DNA from: Cecembia calidifontis
GTDB taxonomy: Bacteria > Bacteroidota > Bacteroidia > Cytophagales > Cyclobacteriaceae
DNA length: 55,000 nt
Reading direction: 5' to 3'
Assembly: GCF_004216715.1 (NCBI RefSeq)
Contig: NZ_SGXG01000001.1
Location: forward strand, 4,535,001 to 4,590,000
Each line of letters begins with the position of its first letter. Position 1 is the stretch's first letter. Below the pieces are notes generated by a model. That model searched no databases. It was not told where the DNA came from and was given only the letters and a program-made list of their open reading frames with translations. This document shows positions 24,520 through 33,660 of this stretch, in pieces. The translations under genes were made by a program, and so were the position numbers.

Positions 24520-25632
24520 TTAAGAGGATTTTCTTCCCTTCCACTCAAATTTTCCAAATAATGCCTTTACACCTACTGCAATCACATAAAATGGGTGCAA
24601 AAAGCTGGAACCAAGATAAGCTGAAAAGGATTGTTTCAATCCGAAATGATTTAAAATGGCTCCCAAAGTACCCATTTCAAATGCAATTTTCATTCCCCAG
24701 ATATACAAAAACAATACCAATCCCAACCATCCTTGAAGAAGCAATCCCCAACTTGAAATAAAAATTAATTGGACCAGGAAGGGAACCATTGTAAATCCAA
24801 CATGGGGAATATCACCCTTGTGAAGATTCCATTTTGAAGCCCATCTTGACCTTTGGCTGAGCAGCCTGTTCCAGCTTTTTTCAGCCTTGGTCAACACAAT
24901 GTTATTTTTATGGTAAATACAGGAATCTTCCCCGAATTTTTGAACTATCTTTTTCAACAAAAATTCATCATCGCCGGATAGATGATGCCGGTTATCCTCA
25001 TAGCCATTGACGGAAAAAAAAGCGTTTTTCCGATAAGCCAAATTGGCAGCACTGCACATTATTGGGCTTTTCAACTGAAAACCCAATCGCGTCACAGCCA
25101 GGATACTTGCCCATTCGATTTGTTGAAATTGTTGTAAAAAGTTTTCTTTCTCCCTACTTATCACAGGACCGGCCACTAATTGAACCGATTCAGAGGCAAA
25201 GGATTGTAAAAAAACCTCCACCCAATCTTCTGGTAAAAGACAATCTGCATCAGTGGTCAAAATAAGCTCACCGGAAGCATGATTTATCCCGGTTTCTATC
25301 GCTGCCTTTTTCCCTATACCCTGTGAAACCAAAATCAAAAATTGTAGATCCAAATCTTGGTTTTTCCTCGTATAACGTGCCAATAATTCCCTTCCTTCAT
25401 CCGTACTGTGGTCATCAACAAATATCACTTGAAGCGGCCTGTGGTTCAAGCGAAGGATGGACTGAAAAACAGCTTCCAGATTCTGTGATTCATTTCTAAA
25501 GGGCAAAAGGACAGTTACCGACTTTTCACTAACCTTGGTAGAATCTGGGGTATTTGATTGCAACCAGCCATGTTTCAGCCATTTGAGAAGGCCTGCATAA
25601 AGTATTGGAAACAACAGGTAAACAGTTACCAT
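24520..25632 (-). CDS. Family 2 glycosyltransferase (first gene of the glycan operon)
   Basis: A 370-residue membrane-associated GT2. N-terminal helix, then VTVLLPFRNESQNLEAVF, nucleotide-sugar motif VIFVDDHSTDEG, metal motif ILTTDADCLLPEDW, acceptor motif LSGDDEFLLKKI, and LLSQRSRWASKW (QxxRW), followed by C-terminal helices. It is a paralogue-like partner of the GT2 at 21278. Its start at 25632 faces ruvC (ATG 25654) across about 21 bp, so the divergent promoters must overlap the genes or lie within them. Confidence 0.85.
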   Translation of the reverse strand: MVTVYLLFPILYAGLLKWLKHGWLQSNTPDSTKVSEKSVTVLLPFRNESQNLEAVFQSILRLNHRPLQVIFVDDHSTDEGRELLARYTRKNQDLDLQFLILVSQGIGKKAAIETGINHASGELILTTDADCLLPEDWVEVFLQSFASESVQLVAGPVISREKENFLQQFQQIEWASILAVTRLGFQLKSPIMCSAANLAYRKNAFFSVNGYEDNRHHLSGDDEFLLKKIVQKFGEDSCIYHKNNIVLTKAEKSWNRLLSQRSRWASKWNLHKGDIPHVGFTMVPFLVQLIFISSWGLLLQGWLGLVLFLYIWGMKIAFEMGTLGAILNHFGLKQSFSAYLGSSFLHPFYVIAVGVKALFGKFEWKGRKSS

Positions 25633-25653
25633 GATTTCGATTATCTTGCGGTG

Positions 25654-26229
25654 ATGAGTAAAGAAGGAAAAAAAGCGACAAAGGAAAAAATTATTTTAGG
25701 AATAGACCCGGGTACCAATATCATGGGCTATGGATTGATTTTGGTTGAAGGGAATAAATATAGCCTTATCCAATTTGGGGTGATACACCTTAAAAAATAC
25801 AGTGGCCATGAACTGAAACTGAAGAAAATTTTTGAGCGCATTACCGGATTGATTGACGAATATCACCCGGATGCGGTTGCTTTAGAGGCCCCTTTTTATG
25901 GAGAAAACGTCCAATCCATGTTGAAACTTGGCAGGGCACAAGGTGTGGCGATGGCAGCGGCCTTAGCAAGGGAAATTCCTATCGCCGAATATTCACCCAA
26001 AAAAGTGAAGCAATCCGTCACCGGAAATGGAAACTCCTCCAAAGAACAGGTGGCAGAAATGCTAAAGACGCTGTTACATATCAAGGAAATCCCTAAATTA
26101 TTGGATGCCACCGATGCTTTGGCAGTAGCCCTCTGCCATCATTTTCATGATGGGCGCCTGCAGACTAGGGGAAGGTCTGCAGGCTGGAAAGCTTTTTTGG
26201 AGGAAAACCCGAACAGGATCAAAGGTTAG
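25654..26229 (+). CDS. ruvC: Crossover junction endodeoxyribonuclease RuvC
   Basis: A 191-residue Holliday-junction resolvase. Catalytic acidic residues are in IILGIDPGTNIMGYG (Asp), DAVALEAPFYG (Glu) and the C-terminal LLDATDALAVALCHHF (Asp pair), and the junction-binding KKVKQSVTGNGNSSKEQV is present. I start at ATG 25654 (MSKEGKKATKEK). The longer open frame upstream would overlap the divergent glycosyltransferase, and the family needs only the shorter form. Its stop codon overlaps the stop of the convergent barrel gene. Confidence 0.94.
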   Translation: MSKEGKKATKEKIILGIDPGTNIMGYGLILVEGNKYSLIQFGVIHLKKYSGHELKLKKIFERITGLIDEYHPDAVALEAPFYGENVQSMLKLGRAQGVAMAAALAREIPIAEYSPKKVKQSVTGNGNSSKEQVAEMLKTLLHIKEIPKLLDATDALAVALCHHFHDGRLQTRGRSAGWKAFLEENPNRIKG

Positions 26230-26771
26230 AATGATTTACCCACAGAGATTTTAAATACCCTGTTCTTCACGTTCTGATCAAAATAATTGAGACTTAGCAA
26301 ACCTAAATCATAAGACAGCTGAACATTCAGATCATAAGGCAATTTTACTCCGGCACCGATTACTGCAGCTAAATCATAACCCCTGAGGACACCAGTGTTT
26401 TTGGAATTAAAGTCTCCTTCTTTGTAGTTTCTGGATAAGGTCAATGATCCTTGAGGCCCTGCAAAAACATTAAAAACATCCTCAAAATGATACTTTACCA
26501 GAACCGGAATATCTAGATAATTTACATTTTCTTTGATCTCCAGGCTGTTTGATTTAAATCCTTTTTGGGAATAGAAAATACCCGGTTCAATGCTGAAATC
26601 TGAGTTAAATTCATATCCGTAATAAGCGCCAAGGTGCATCCCAATTCTGGATTGAAAATCAAAACCCTGAAAATTGGAGATATTGGCCCCGGCCCTTACA
26701 CCAAATTGTGCAAAAACCTCAGAGGATGCTGTTATGATAAGCATTAAAGAAATGAAAATGATTTTTTTCAT
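26226..26771 (-). CDS. PorT-family outer-membrane barrel
   Basis: A 181-residue protein from ATG 26771 (MKKIIFISLMLIITASSEVF, then AQ). The signal peptide is followed by GVRAGANISNFQGFDF and an eight-strand-like pattern ending in FKISVGKSF. The GVRAG-N-S opening and AGPQGSLTLS segment are typical of the PorT/OMP_b-brl_2 family. It is a likely outer-membrane protein of unknown ligand. It is convergent with ruvC with overlapping stop codons and no visible terminator between them. Confidence 0.78.
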   Translation of the reverse strand: MKKIIFISLMLIITASSEVFAQFGVRAGANISNFQGFDFQSRIGMHLGAYYGYEFNSDFSIEPGIFYSQKGFKSNSLEIKENVNYLDIPVLVKYHFEDVFNVFAGPQGSLTLSRNYKEGDFNSKNTGVLRGYDLAAVIGAGVKLPYDLNVQLSYDLGLLSLNYFDQNVKNRVFKISVGKSF

Positions 26772-26935
26772 AGGTCGGTATTTTTTAAGGTTTAAGTTCG
26801 CTGACATTCAGAAAAGATGTTGAACTCCACTTTTCTCAAAAGAAAGGCCAAAGTAAAAGAATGATTGCTTAACTTGGATAAGAAGAGTCGATTTTCTTTT
26901 GCAGTTTTTCGTCAACAACAAAGAGAACCAGCCTA

Positions 26936-26966
26936 TTGGAATCCAAAGAGAAATCGCATATTTTTA
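26936..26966 (+). promoter_or_regulatory. Candidate promoter of the beta-helix/cytochrome operon
   Basis: TTG (26936-26938 region) is followed after about 20 nt by TATTTTTA (26959-26966), one mismatch from TAnnTTTG. It lies about 30 bp upstream of the ATG at 26998. Confidence 0.35.
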
Positions 26967-26997
26967 ACTAATTCCTTTGAATTGATAAACCTGTGCT

Positions 26998-28299
26998 ATG
27001 AAAAAACTAAATTCTCTGTCCTTTTTTGTTTTTATGATCACTGTTAGTTGGCTTGGTTTTTCCTGTTCCAATTCAACTACCGAAATGAGCTTTGACTCAA
27101 GCAAACTTAGAAGGGCATCTTCCGATGAAATTGAAAAGGTTGTTGAAGCAATAATTCTGGCCAAAGATGGAGATATCATAGAAATTCCAGAAGGTTTTTA
27201 CAGTTTTAAAACCCAACTGATCCTGGACAACAAAAACAATATCCAGATCAAAGGTCAGGGTATGGACAAAACAGTACTGTCCTTTAGGGAGCTAAAAACC
27301 GGAGGGGAAGGGGTCAAATTGGTGGGTAATGATATCCTAATCCAGGATTTGAGTATTGAAGATGCTCCTGGAGACGGGGTAAAAAGCCAACATTCAGATG
27401 GTGTGACCTTCAGAAGGATCAATGTTACCTGGACCAATGGTGACAAATCTAAAAATGGCACATATGCCATCTATCCGGTACAATGCAAAAATGTAGTAAT
27501 TGATGAATGCATAGCTTCCCATTCCAAAGATGCGGGAATTTATGTAGGTCAGTCCGAAAACATCATAGTGAAAAATTCACTGGCCTTCGGAAATGTGGCA
27601 GGAATTGAAATAGAAAACTGTGATAATGCTGAAGTTTTTGGAAACACCGCAAGAGACAACGCAGGAGGTATCTTGGTATTTAACCTACCCGGACTGCCGA
27701 AATCAGACGGAAGAGGGACAAAAATTTATGACAACAGCGTTTTTTCCAATAACCACATCAATTTTGCCACCCCACTGGGGGAAGATCCCAATGGCAATAC
27801 CGTCACAATGATCCCTCCAGGATCCGGAATTATTCTTTTGGCGGCCAAAGATGTGGAAATTTACAATAACCGGATCCATAAGAACAAAACAGTGGGTATA
27901 GCCATAGCCAACTATCATATCACTGGCTTCCCTATGGATGCCCCTGACTGGTCTCCGTTTACCTCTAATGTCTATATCCACAGCAATGACTACAAAAGAA
28001 CCTGGAGATTTCCCGATCTCAGTAAAGAGTTTGGACAATTGATTTCCGTTTACAATGCCCATGGAAAGGGCAAAACACAGGATATTATTTATGATGGTTT
28101 TTTTGATAAATCCCTAGGTTCAACTATTCAATCCAACCCTATGAATATTTGTTTGCAGGAAGACGCAATCAAAAGCCTTCACTTCACACTTTTTGACCTA
28201 TGGGAAGGAGAAGAAAACATCAAAGCCAGCAAAGATTACAGCCCATTTGTCTGTAAAACCGAAGTTATCACAGATGTAAAACACCTTACCAGCCGCTAA
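26998..28299 (+). CDS. Parallel beta-helix lipoprotein
   Basis: A 433-residue predicted lipoprotein (leader ending WLGFSC, Cys23). From about residue 60 it shows right-handed parallel beta-helix repeats: short turns such as NIQIKGQGMDKTVLSF, NDILIQDLSIEDAPGDGVK, NVVIDECIASHSKDAGIYVG and NAEVFGNTARDNAGGILVFN. Related proteins bind or cleave polysaccharides, but no catalytic set can be assigned. It is separated by 4 bp from a di-heme cytochrome gene. This pairing recalls the beta-helix/SO2930-type cytochrome pairs known in other bacteria, so the two probably work together at the cell envelope. Confidence 0.8.
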   Translation: MKKLNSLSFFVFMITVSWLGFSCSNSTTEMSFDSSKLRRASSDEIEKVVEAIILAKDGDIIEIPEGFYSFKTQLILDNKNNIQIKGQGMDKTVLSFRELKTGGEGVKLVGNDILIQDLSIEDAPGDGVKSQHSDGVTFRRINVTWTNGDKSKNGTYAIYPVQCKNVVIDECIASHSKDAGIYVGQSENIIVKNSLAFGNVAGIEIENCDNAEVFGNTARDNAGGILVFNLPGLPKSDGRGTKIYDNSVFSNNHINFATPLGEDPNGNTVTMIPPGSGIILLAAKDVEIYNNRIHKNKTVGIAIANYHITGFPMDAPDWSPFTSNVYIHSNDYKRTWRFPDLSKEFGQLISVYNAHGKGKTQDIIYDGFFDKSLGSTIQSNPMNICLQEDAIKSLHFTLFDLWEGEENIKASKDYSPFVCKTEVITDVKHLTSR

Positions 28300-28303
28300 A
28301 ACC

Positions 28304-29431
28304 ATGTGGAATAAATCAGCTTTTTTATTCTTTTCTGTCTGTATTGTGACCCTATTGGGCTGTTCCTCAAAAGAACCCATACAGGAAGTTCTTTGGGATG
28401 CGTCTCAAATCAGAGATATCGAATTACCCCCCAAAAAAATCCAAGAAATAAGCTTAGATGCAATACCTTTTGAAAAATTATCGGATTATGGCCTTTTCCA
28501 AGGCATCCTTAGAAATTTAGAGCCAAATGAAGGGGTATTACCTTATGAACCGGCCTCCTCTCTTTTTACGGATTATGCTTTCAAATCAAGATTTATCTGG
28601 ATGCCGAAAGGTAGCTCCGCATTCATCAATAATGATACGGAGGGAACAATTGAATTTCCAGACAATACCATTTTGATTAAGAATTTTTATTATCCAATTG
28701 ATTTCTCAGAACCTGAAAATGTTAAAAGAATTGTAGAAACCCGGCTAATGGTCAAACAAAACGGGGCTTGGGAAGCCTATCCATATATCTGGAAAGACGA
28801 CCAAAGCGATGCAATCTACAAAGTAGCCGGTGCAGAAAAAACAGTCCATTGGAAAGACAAAAATGGAGATCAACAAGTGATCAACTACTTGGTTCCCAAC
28901 AAAAACCAATGCAAAAGCTGCCACAATTCCCATGAAACAATGACTCCAATCGGAGTAAAAACCAAGCATTTAAATCATGCTATTGAATTTGGGGATGGGA
29001 AAAAAAATCAACTTGTCAAATGGCAAGAATATGGTTATCTCAAGGAACTTAAAGAATTGTCCCTTTATCCCGTAATGGCCAATTACCAAGATGAAAAAAT
29101 TGACCTGGAGCTGAGAGCTAAAGCTTATCTTGATATCAACTGTGGGCATTGCCATCGGCAGGAAGGACCCGCAAGTACCTCCGGGCTTTTCCTGAACTAT
29201 GAAGAAACAGATCCCCTCAGATTAGGAATTTACAAAACACCGGTGGCAGCCGGATTTGGGGCCGGCAGTTTTAAATTTGATATTGTCCCCGGAAAAGCCA
29301 ACGAGTCTATTTTGACTTATAGGATGGAAACCAATAAGGTGGGAGCTGCCATGCCGGAAATCGGCAGGGTCACAACCCACCAAGAAGGCCTGGCATTGAT
29401 CAAAGATTGGATCAATGCCATGAAGCCTTAA
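28304..29431 (+). CDS. Di-heme c-type cytochrome lipoprotein, SO2930-like
   Basis: A 375-residue predicted lipoprotein (leader ending VTLLGC). It has two c-type heme sites: QCKSCHNSH near residue 203 and NCGHCHRQEG near 279. The last quarter contains methionines (TYRMETNKVGAAMPEIG) that may serve as axial ligands. The overall order resembles the SO2930 family of di-heme cytochromes, whose electron partner is not known to me. It is co-transcribed with the beta-helix gene 4 bp upstream. A redox or electron-exit role in the envelope is likely. Confidence 0.82.
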   Translation: MWNKSAFLFFSVCIVTLLGCSSKEPIQEVLWDASQIRDIELPPKKIQEISLDAIPFEKLSDYGLFQGILRNLEPNEGVLPYEPASSLFTDYAFKSRFIWMPKGSSAFINNDTEGTIEFPDNTILIKNFYYPIDFSEPENVKRIVETRLMVKQNGAWEAYPYIWKDDQSDAIYKVAGAEKTVHWKDKNGDQQVINYLVPNKNQCKSCHNSHETMTPIGVKTKHLNHAIEFGDGKKNQLVKWQEYGYLKELKELSLYPVMANYQDEKIDLELRAKAYLDINCGHCHRQEGPASTSGLFLNYEETDPLRLGIYKTPVAAGFGAGSFKFDIVPGKANESILTYRMETNKVGAAMPEIGRVTTHQEGLALIKDWINAMKP

Positions 29432-29452
29432 TATGGTGGAATTCTCAAACTT

Positions 29453-30049
29453 TTAGAAGGTATATCCTAACGATATCTGAAAACCTCTGTTAAACACATC
29501 TACATTGCTGTTTTTGAAAACAGGGCTTAGTCCATAATTGTAGGTGCCTTGGACATTTAGGCCTTTGGGTAAGTTATAGCCTATTCCCAGAACCATGCCA
29601 AAGTCCCTTTCCCTTACATTATCGGTATCAAAGCTGATCGTGGACCCAAAAAGATCCCCCTCAAATGTTGAGGAAGTCAAAAAAGAAGCTTGAGGCCCTC
29701 CAAAAACATTTAATCCTTCTGTAAGGTGTAGCCTGAGCAAAACAGGGATGTCCACATAGTTCAAGACAGCCCGAGAATTGACAAAATCATTATTCCGGGT
29801 TCCTTTCACAGAATAATAAACACCCGGCTCCAATGCGATCACACTGCCAAAATAAAAGGAATTGTACAACCCCGCATGAAAACCGGTTCTTTGAGAATAA
29901 TCATCCTCAGCAATATCGCCTCCCCCAAATGTAGAAAAATTGACACCACCCCTGACACCAAAACCGCCCCTATCTCTCTGACTACTCTGAGCATGGGAAA
30001 TAGAAACTGAAATGATCATTGTCAACACAATCAAACTTAACTTTTTCAT
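29453..30049 (-). CDS. PorT-family outer-membrane barrel
   Basis: A 198-residue protein from ATG 30049 (MKKLSLIVLTMIISVSISHA as signal peptide). The mature part opens FGVRGGVNFSTFGGGDI, close to the barrel at 26226 (GVRAGANISNFQG), and ends in GFQISLGYTF. The two share the block LNVFGGPQASFL/FNVFAGPQGSLT and are paralogues. The role is unknown. It is convergent with the cytochrome gene. Confidence 0.8.
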   Translation of the reverse strand: MKKLSLIVLTMIISVSISHAQSSQRDRGGFGVRGGVNFSTFGGGDIAEDDYSQRTGFHAGLYNSFYFGSVIALEPGVYYSVKGTRNNDFVNSRAVLNYVDIPVLLRLHLTEGLNVFGGPQASFLTSSTFEGDLFGSTISFDTDNVRERDFGMVLGIGYNLPKGLNVQGTYNYGLSPVFKNSNVDVFNRGFQISLGYTF

Positions 30050-30153
30050 AAGAAATAATAATTGGTTCGGGCTGGTTAAAACCAATTCCATGCCAAGAAG
30101 GAATTACCAGGTGTTATTCAACTATTTTTATAAAAATTTCACCAGTATTTAGT

Positions 30154-31224
30154 TTAAATTACCACCTTATCCACATAGCTTGAGTTAAGGATACCTAGGG
30201 CTCCCATATATTTCATTTCAAATTTTACCGTATCTCCAACCTGGTAATTTTTTGGATTTTCACCCAGATTCAATATCAGCATATCGGAACTTGCACCTAA
30301 AATTTCAAATTCCCCATCTTCAGGAATCAGGTACTTTGGGTCGACATCCAGTAATCCTATATCCAAAATTGCCCTATAAGAAGTCCTTCCATATAAAGAC
30401 TCATCTATCACGGTCATTTCACCCTGAGGATTGGCTGCAAGCATACCGATTGGTAACATAGGCTTTTCCTGCATTTCAATGATTTCTGCAAATAATTCAA
30501 AAACATCTCCATGCATACCTTCAATGATTTTTTCCTCAAAAAGATCAACCCCAAAATACAAGGTTTCCCCAACCCTAAAATGATTTACTCCTTTAGGCAA
30601 TTGCTGATGAAGCATCAAGGGAATGGTGACCGAGGTACCAGCAGAAACCCATGGTATCTTTTTATTGAATTTAAGCTCGATGATTTGCTTATATAAACTT
30701 AATTGAATCAATTTATCAGTAGATGGCATCACTCCGTTCAAACAATTCAAATTAGTCCCAAGACCAATGATTTCAATATTGGGCAGGTCAAAAACTTGAG
30801 CATGAAAATCCACCAAATGGTCTCCCATCACCCCTTCCCTAAGGTCTCCCGTCTCGACCATAATAATGATTTTATGGATTTTTCCTTGTTTATGGGCTTC
30901 TTCCGAAATCCATTGGATGGTGGTCAGTTCACTGTTGAGACTGACATCCGCATATTTTACCATTTTAGGGATATTCCTTTTGGAAACAGGTTTGATATAA
31001 ACCGTTTGTACTTTAGGATCAATCTCTTTGATCTTGGCCAAGTTGCTTATCCTTGAGTCATGGATCTCATGGATACCCAAATTGATCAATTCAGCCATAA
31101 ACTTCCGGTTACCACAGAGTAATTTGGACACTACTCCCCAGGAAACTCCATGCTGTTCGAACATTCCCCGCAAGAATTCAAAGTTCTCTTTTAGTTTTTG
31201 TCTATGTAAAGTCAGATATGCCAT
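30154..31224 (-). CDS. Fold-type III PLP racemase (alanine/ornithine racemase-like)
   Basis: A 356-residue PLP enzyme with an alanine-racemase N-terminal barrel. The cofactor Lys is likely Lys34 in WGVVSKLLCGN. The phosphate-binding region includes LNCLNG and VSAGTSVTIPLML, with HFRVGETLYFG downstream. The sequence is closer to the ornithine/lysine racemase-like group than to Alr. It interconverts L- and D-forms of an amino acid, possibly for peptidoglycan or amino-acid catabolism, but the substrate cannot be fixed. It is monocistronic. Confidence 0.78.
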   Translation of the reverse strand: MAYLTLHRQKLKENFEFLRGMFEQHGVSWGVVSKLLCGNRKFMAELINLGIHEIHDSRISNLAKIKEIDPKVQTVYIKPVSKRNIPKMVKYADVSLNSELTTIQWISEEAHKQGKIHKIIIMVETGDLREGVMGDHLVDFHAQVFDLPNIEIIGLGTNLNCLNGVMPSTDKLIQLSLYKQIIELKFNKKIPWVSAGTSVTIPLMLHQQLPKGVNHFRVGETLYFGVDLFEEKIIEGMHGDVFELFAEIIEMQEKPMLPIGMLAANPQGEMTVIDESLYGRTSYRAILDIGLLDVDPKYLIPEDGEFEILGASSDMLILNLGENPKNYQVGDTVKFEMKYMGALGILNSSYVDKVVI

Positions 31225-31343
31225 TTTTAGTTTTTAGTTTTGTCTCTAATGCTTATACTCCTATTTAGATGGATAAATCCCAATCCATACAGTTTTCAAA
31301 GATTTATTCCTGTGATTCGGTGTGTTTTCTGACGTCTATACTA

Positions 31344-31406
31344 GTGGGTTAAAACCCACGAATATGAATCAGGAAATTCTCATGTTTTCCCGGGTTAAAA
31401 CCCGGG
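31344..31406. repeat. Two REP-like palindromes with a common core
   Basis: GTGGGTTAAAACCCAC (31344-31359) and CCCGGGTTAAAACCCGGG (31389-31406) are perfect palindromes sharing the core GGGTTAAAACCC with different outer pairs, 29 bp apart. They look like members of an interspersed intergenic repeat family. Confidence 0.7.
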
Positions 31407-31501
31407 GCAATTGATGGAGTTAACTGGTCGATTCTTAATTTCTCTCTTTGAGCACAAACTTTTCAACGCAAATTTTTCTGCGTTATCCGTGTATTCCACG
31501 A

Positions 31502-31540
31502 GCTTGGTCTCTTGTTTCTTGATTCTTGGCTCTTGGTTCT
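31502..31540. repeat. TCTTG heptad repeat
   Basis: TCTTG recurs exactly every 7 bp (31510, 31517, 31524, 31531) inside a pyrimidine-rich intergenic stretch. The rest of 31225-31645 holds the palindromes above and no gene that I can support. Confidence 0.65.
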
Positions 31541-31645
31541 ACTCTTATTTCTCGCTTCATCCTTCCTCCTTTTTTTCCTACCCTCCAACCTGGTCCCTCG
31601 CTAAAAAGCTATCAATATAAGCTTTTCTTCACGCTCGGTCCTCCT

Positions 31646-32089
31646 TCATCCTTTGGTAAGTCTCATTTCAAGGTACTTATTGGTAAAACCAAGAGCTTCG
31701 TACAATTTTCTGGCGGGGTTATCTGGCTCCACATGCAATGCAATGTCCCCATTTGCCAGATCTATGGCCATCTGCATCAGCTTTTTCCCTAAGCCCTTGC
31801 CTCTCTGGGAGGCATCCACAGCTATATAGACGAGTATATTCTCCGGTATATATCCCGACATACCTGTTTTATTCATCACCACAGCACCTACAATTTCACC
31901 ATCTTCCCTTGCCAATACAGTAAATCCTCCCTTATCCACAGCCTGATCCAGGGCATAATCCAGACATTTCATGATGTGCTGATGGGGATCCCCATATTTT
32001 TCCAAATGCACAAAAAGGAAATCTGCTATCTCCTTTTTCTGCAAATAAGTAGCCTGATCTTTTGCATTTAAAGTTTCTATCTTAAGCAT
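31646..32089 (-). CDS. GNAT-family N-acetyltransferase
   Basis: A 147-residue acetyltransferase from ATG 32089 (MLKIETLNAKDQATYL). The acetyl-CoA loop is YIAVDASQRGKGLGKKLMQMAIDLA (Q/RxxGxG/A type), followed by NPARKLYEALGFTN, the typical GNAT end. The acceptor substrate is unknown. The ATG overlaps the stop of the upstream symporter by 8 bp (ATGCTTAA), so the two are translationally coupled, suggesting a linked substrate. Confidence 0.88.
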   Translation of the reverse strand: MLKIETLNAKDQATYLQKKEIADFLFVHLEKYGDPHQHIMKCLDYALDQAVDKGGFTVLAREDGEIVGAVVMNKTGMSGYIPENILVYIAVDASQRGKGLGKKLMQMAIDLANGDIALHVEPDNPARKLYEALGFTNKYLEMRLTKG

Positions 32090-33524
32090 ATTCTTTAATT
32101 TTATTTTGATTTTTATTTCTATACACCACACTTACAAGCAAATACATTGCTAAAGAGGTAATTATCCCGAAAAAATTTGGATCTAAGCCCCAAAGAAGCT
32201 CCCAATCTGTCATTCCAAGCCCTACTGTCATGACCCCGCCGCTAATCATGGAAACTATCGCAGCTTGTGGATTCCGGTGTTTTGTAAATAAACCAAAAAG
32301 AATGGGGACAAATAAACCTGAAACCATAAAGGCGTAACTGTACAACATCAAATCCAATACATTGGTCATCTGCAAGGACAAGAGCAGGGCAAACACCCCC
32401 AAAACCAAAGTAAAAAACTGACTGAATCTGATTTGAGACTTTTCGTTTTTGGCATTCAACCATTTCCCCAACATATCAGTACTGAGGTTACCGGAGGCTG
32501 CCATCAGACAAGAATCCGCAGTAGATAAAACCGCAGAAAAATAAGCAGCCATCATCAGTCCAAGGATTCCCGGAGGAAGAATGGTGCGAAGTAAAATAGG
32601 CAAACCCATTTCAGGATCCATTACCTCCAAATCTATGATCAAAAGCCCCTGTTCAAAGGCTACTTTGGAAAGTAAACCTAGGGTTACTCCCATAAAAGCC
32701 ATAATGGGCCACTCAAAAAAACCAGCGATAAACCAGGCTTTCTTTGCCGACTTCTCATCCCGGCTGGCAAATATCCTTTGATATAAGGTCATTCCGATGA
32801 ACCAAATTGGAATGATCGTGATCCCCCAATTGGCCAGATCCTGCCACTCTAAGTTGGATAGCGAAAAATAGGAATCAGGCAAAGTTGCCTGGATGCTCTC
32901 CCAACCACCCACATGGAAATAAGCCACCGGAATACCGATCAAAATAAAACCCAGCATCAAGATGATCCACTGCACAGTATCTGTATAAATGACCGCCTTG
33001 AGCCCTCCCAAAACGGTATACACCACCGCAATAACCCCCATCAGCACCAAAGCTTCATTCAAGTTCAAATCAACAAAAGTCCCTGAAGCCAATTTGGCAC
33101 CCGCCAATAATTGTGAAGAGGTAAAACCCAAATAACCAATTAATGAAATTGCAGCTGCCACCAAGGCTGCTTTCTTATTGAACAAATGGTCAAAAATCTG
33201 AGGGAAAGTATAAAAGTTTGCAAAGGCGGGATAATTCTTTACCCGTGGAATTAATACTACTGCGGCTAACCATGCCCCCAAAAGCCCGGTAAACAGCATC
33301 CAACTACCCGAAAGCCCCATCACAAAGCCCAGTCCACCAAGTCCTACCGAAAAACCACCTCCAACATCGGTAGCAACTACAGACAATCCAATATGCCAGC
33401 TACCAATTTTCCTTCCACCTACGTAGTAATCGTCCTGATTTTTATTTTGGCGCATGAAGTAATACCCTACGCCCAACATCAGCACCATGTACCCGACAAA
33501 GATGCCGAGGTCTATGTAATGCAT
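32082..33524 (-). CDS. Sodium:solute symporter (SSS family)
   Basis: A 480-residue membrane protein with about 13 helices. It begins IDLGIFVGYMVLMLGVGYYF and contains YYVGGRKIGSWHIGLSVVAT (the family's sodium-site region) and YTVLGGLKAVIYTDTVQWII, both diagnostic of SSS transporters. The substrate is uncertain: sugars, amino acids, carboxylates and others are used by the family. It is followed directly by a coupled GNAT gene. No close regulatory site is seen in the 136-bp AT-rich gap upstream. Confidence 0.88.
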   Translation of the reverse strand: MHYIDLGIFVGYMVLMLGVGYYFMRQNKNQDDYYVGGRKIGSWHIGLSVVATDVGGGFSVGLGGLGFVMGLSGSWMLFTGLLGAWLAAVVLIPRVKNYPAFANFYTFPQIFDHLFNKKAALVAAAISLIGYLGFTSSQLLAGAKLASGTFVDLNLNEALVLMGVIAVVYTVLGGLKAVIYTDTVQWIILMLGFILIGIPVAYFHVGGWESIQATLPDSYFSLSNLEWQDLANWGITIIPIWFIGMTLYQRIFASRDEKSAKKAWFIAGFFEWPIMAFMGVTLGLLSKVAFEQGLLIIDLEVMDPEMGLPILLRTILPPGILGLMMAAYFSAVLSTADSCLMAASGNLSTDMLGKWLNAKNEKSQIRFSQFFTLVLGVFALLLSLQMTNVLDLMLYSYAFMVSGLFVPILFGLFTKHRNPQAAIVSMISGGVMTVGLGMTDWELLWGLDPNFFGIITSLAMYLLVSVVYRNKNQNKIKEYA

Positions 33525-33660
33525 GAATCCCCTTCCTTTAAATCAAATAAAATTTCAAATTAATGTGATTTTTATAAGGTACAAAAAATAAAATTAGTCC
33601 AAAAGAAATAAAACATTTATTAAAAACCGAGATATTGGCTGAAAACAAATTCGGCTTAAC

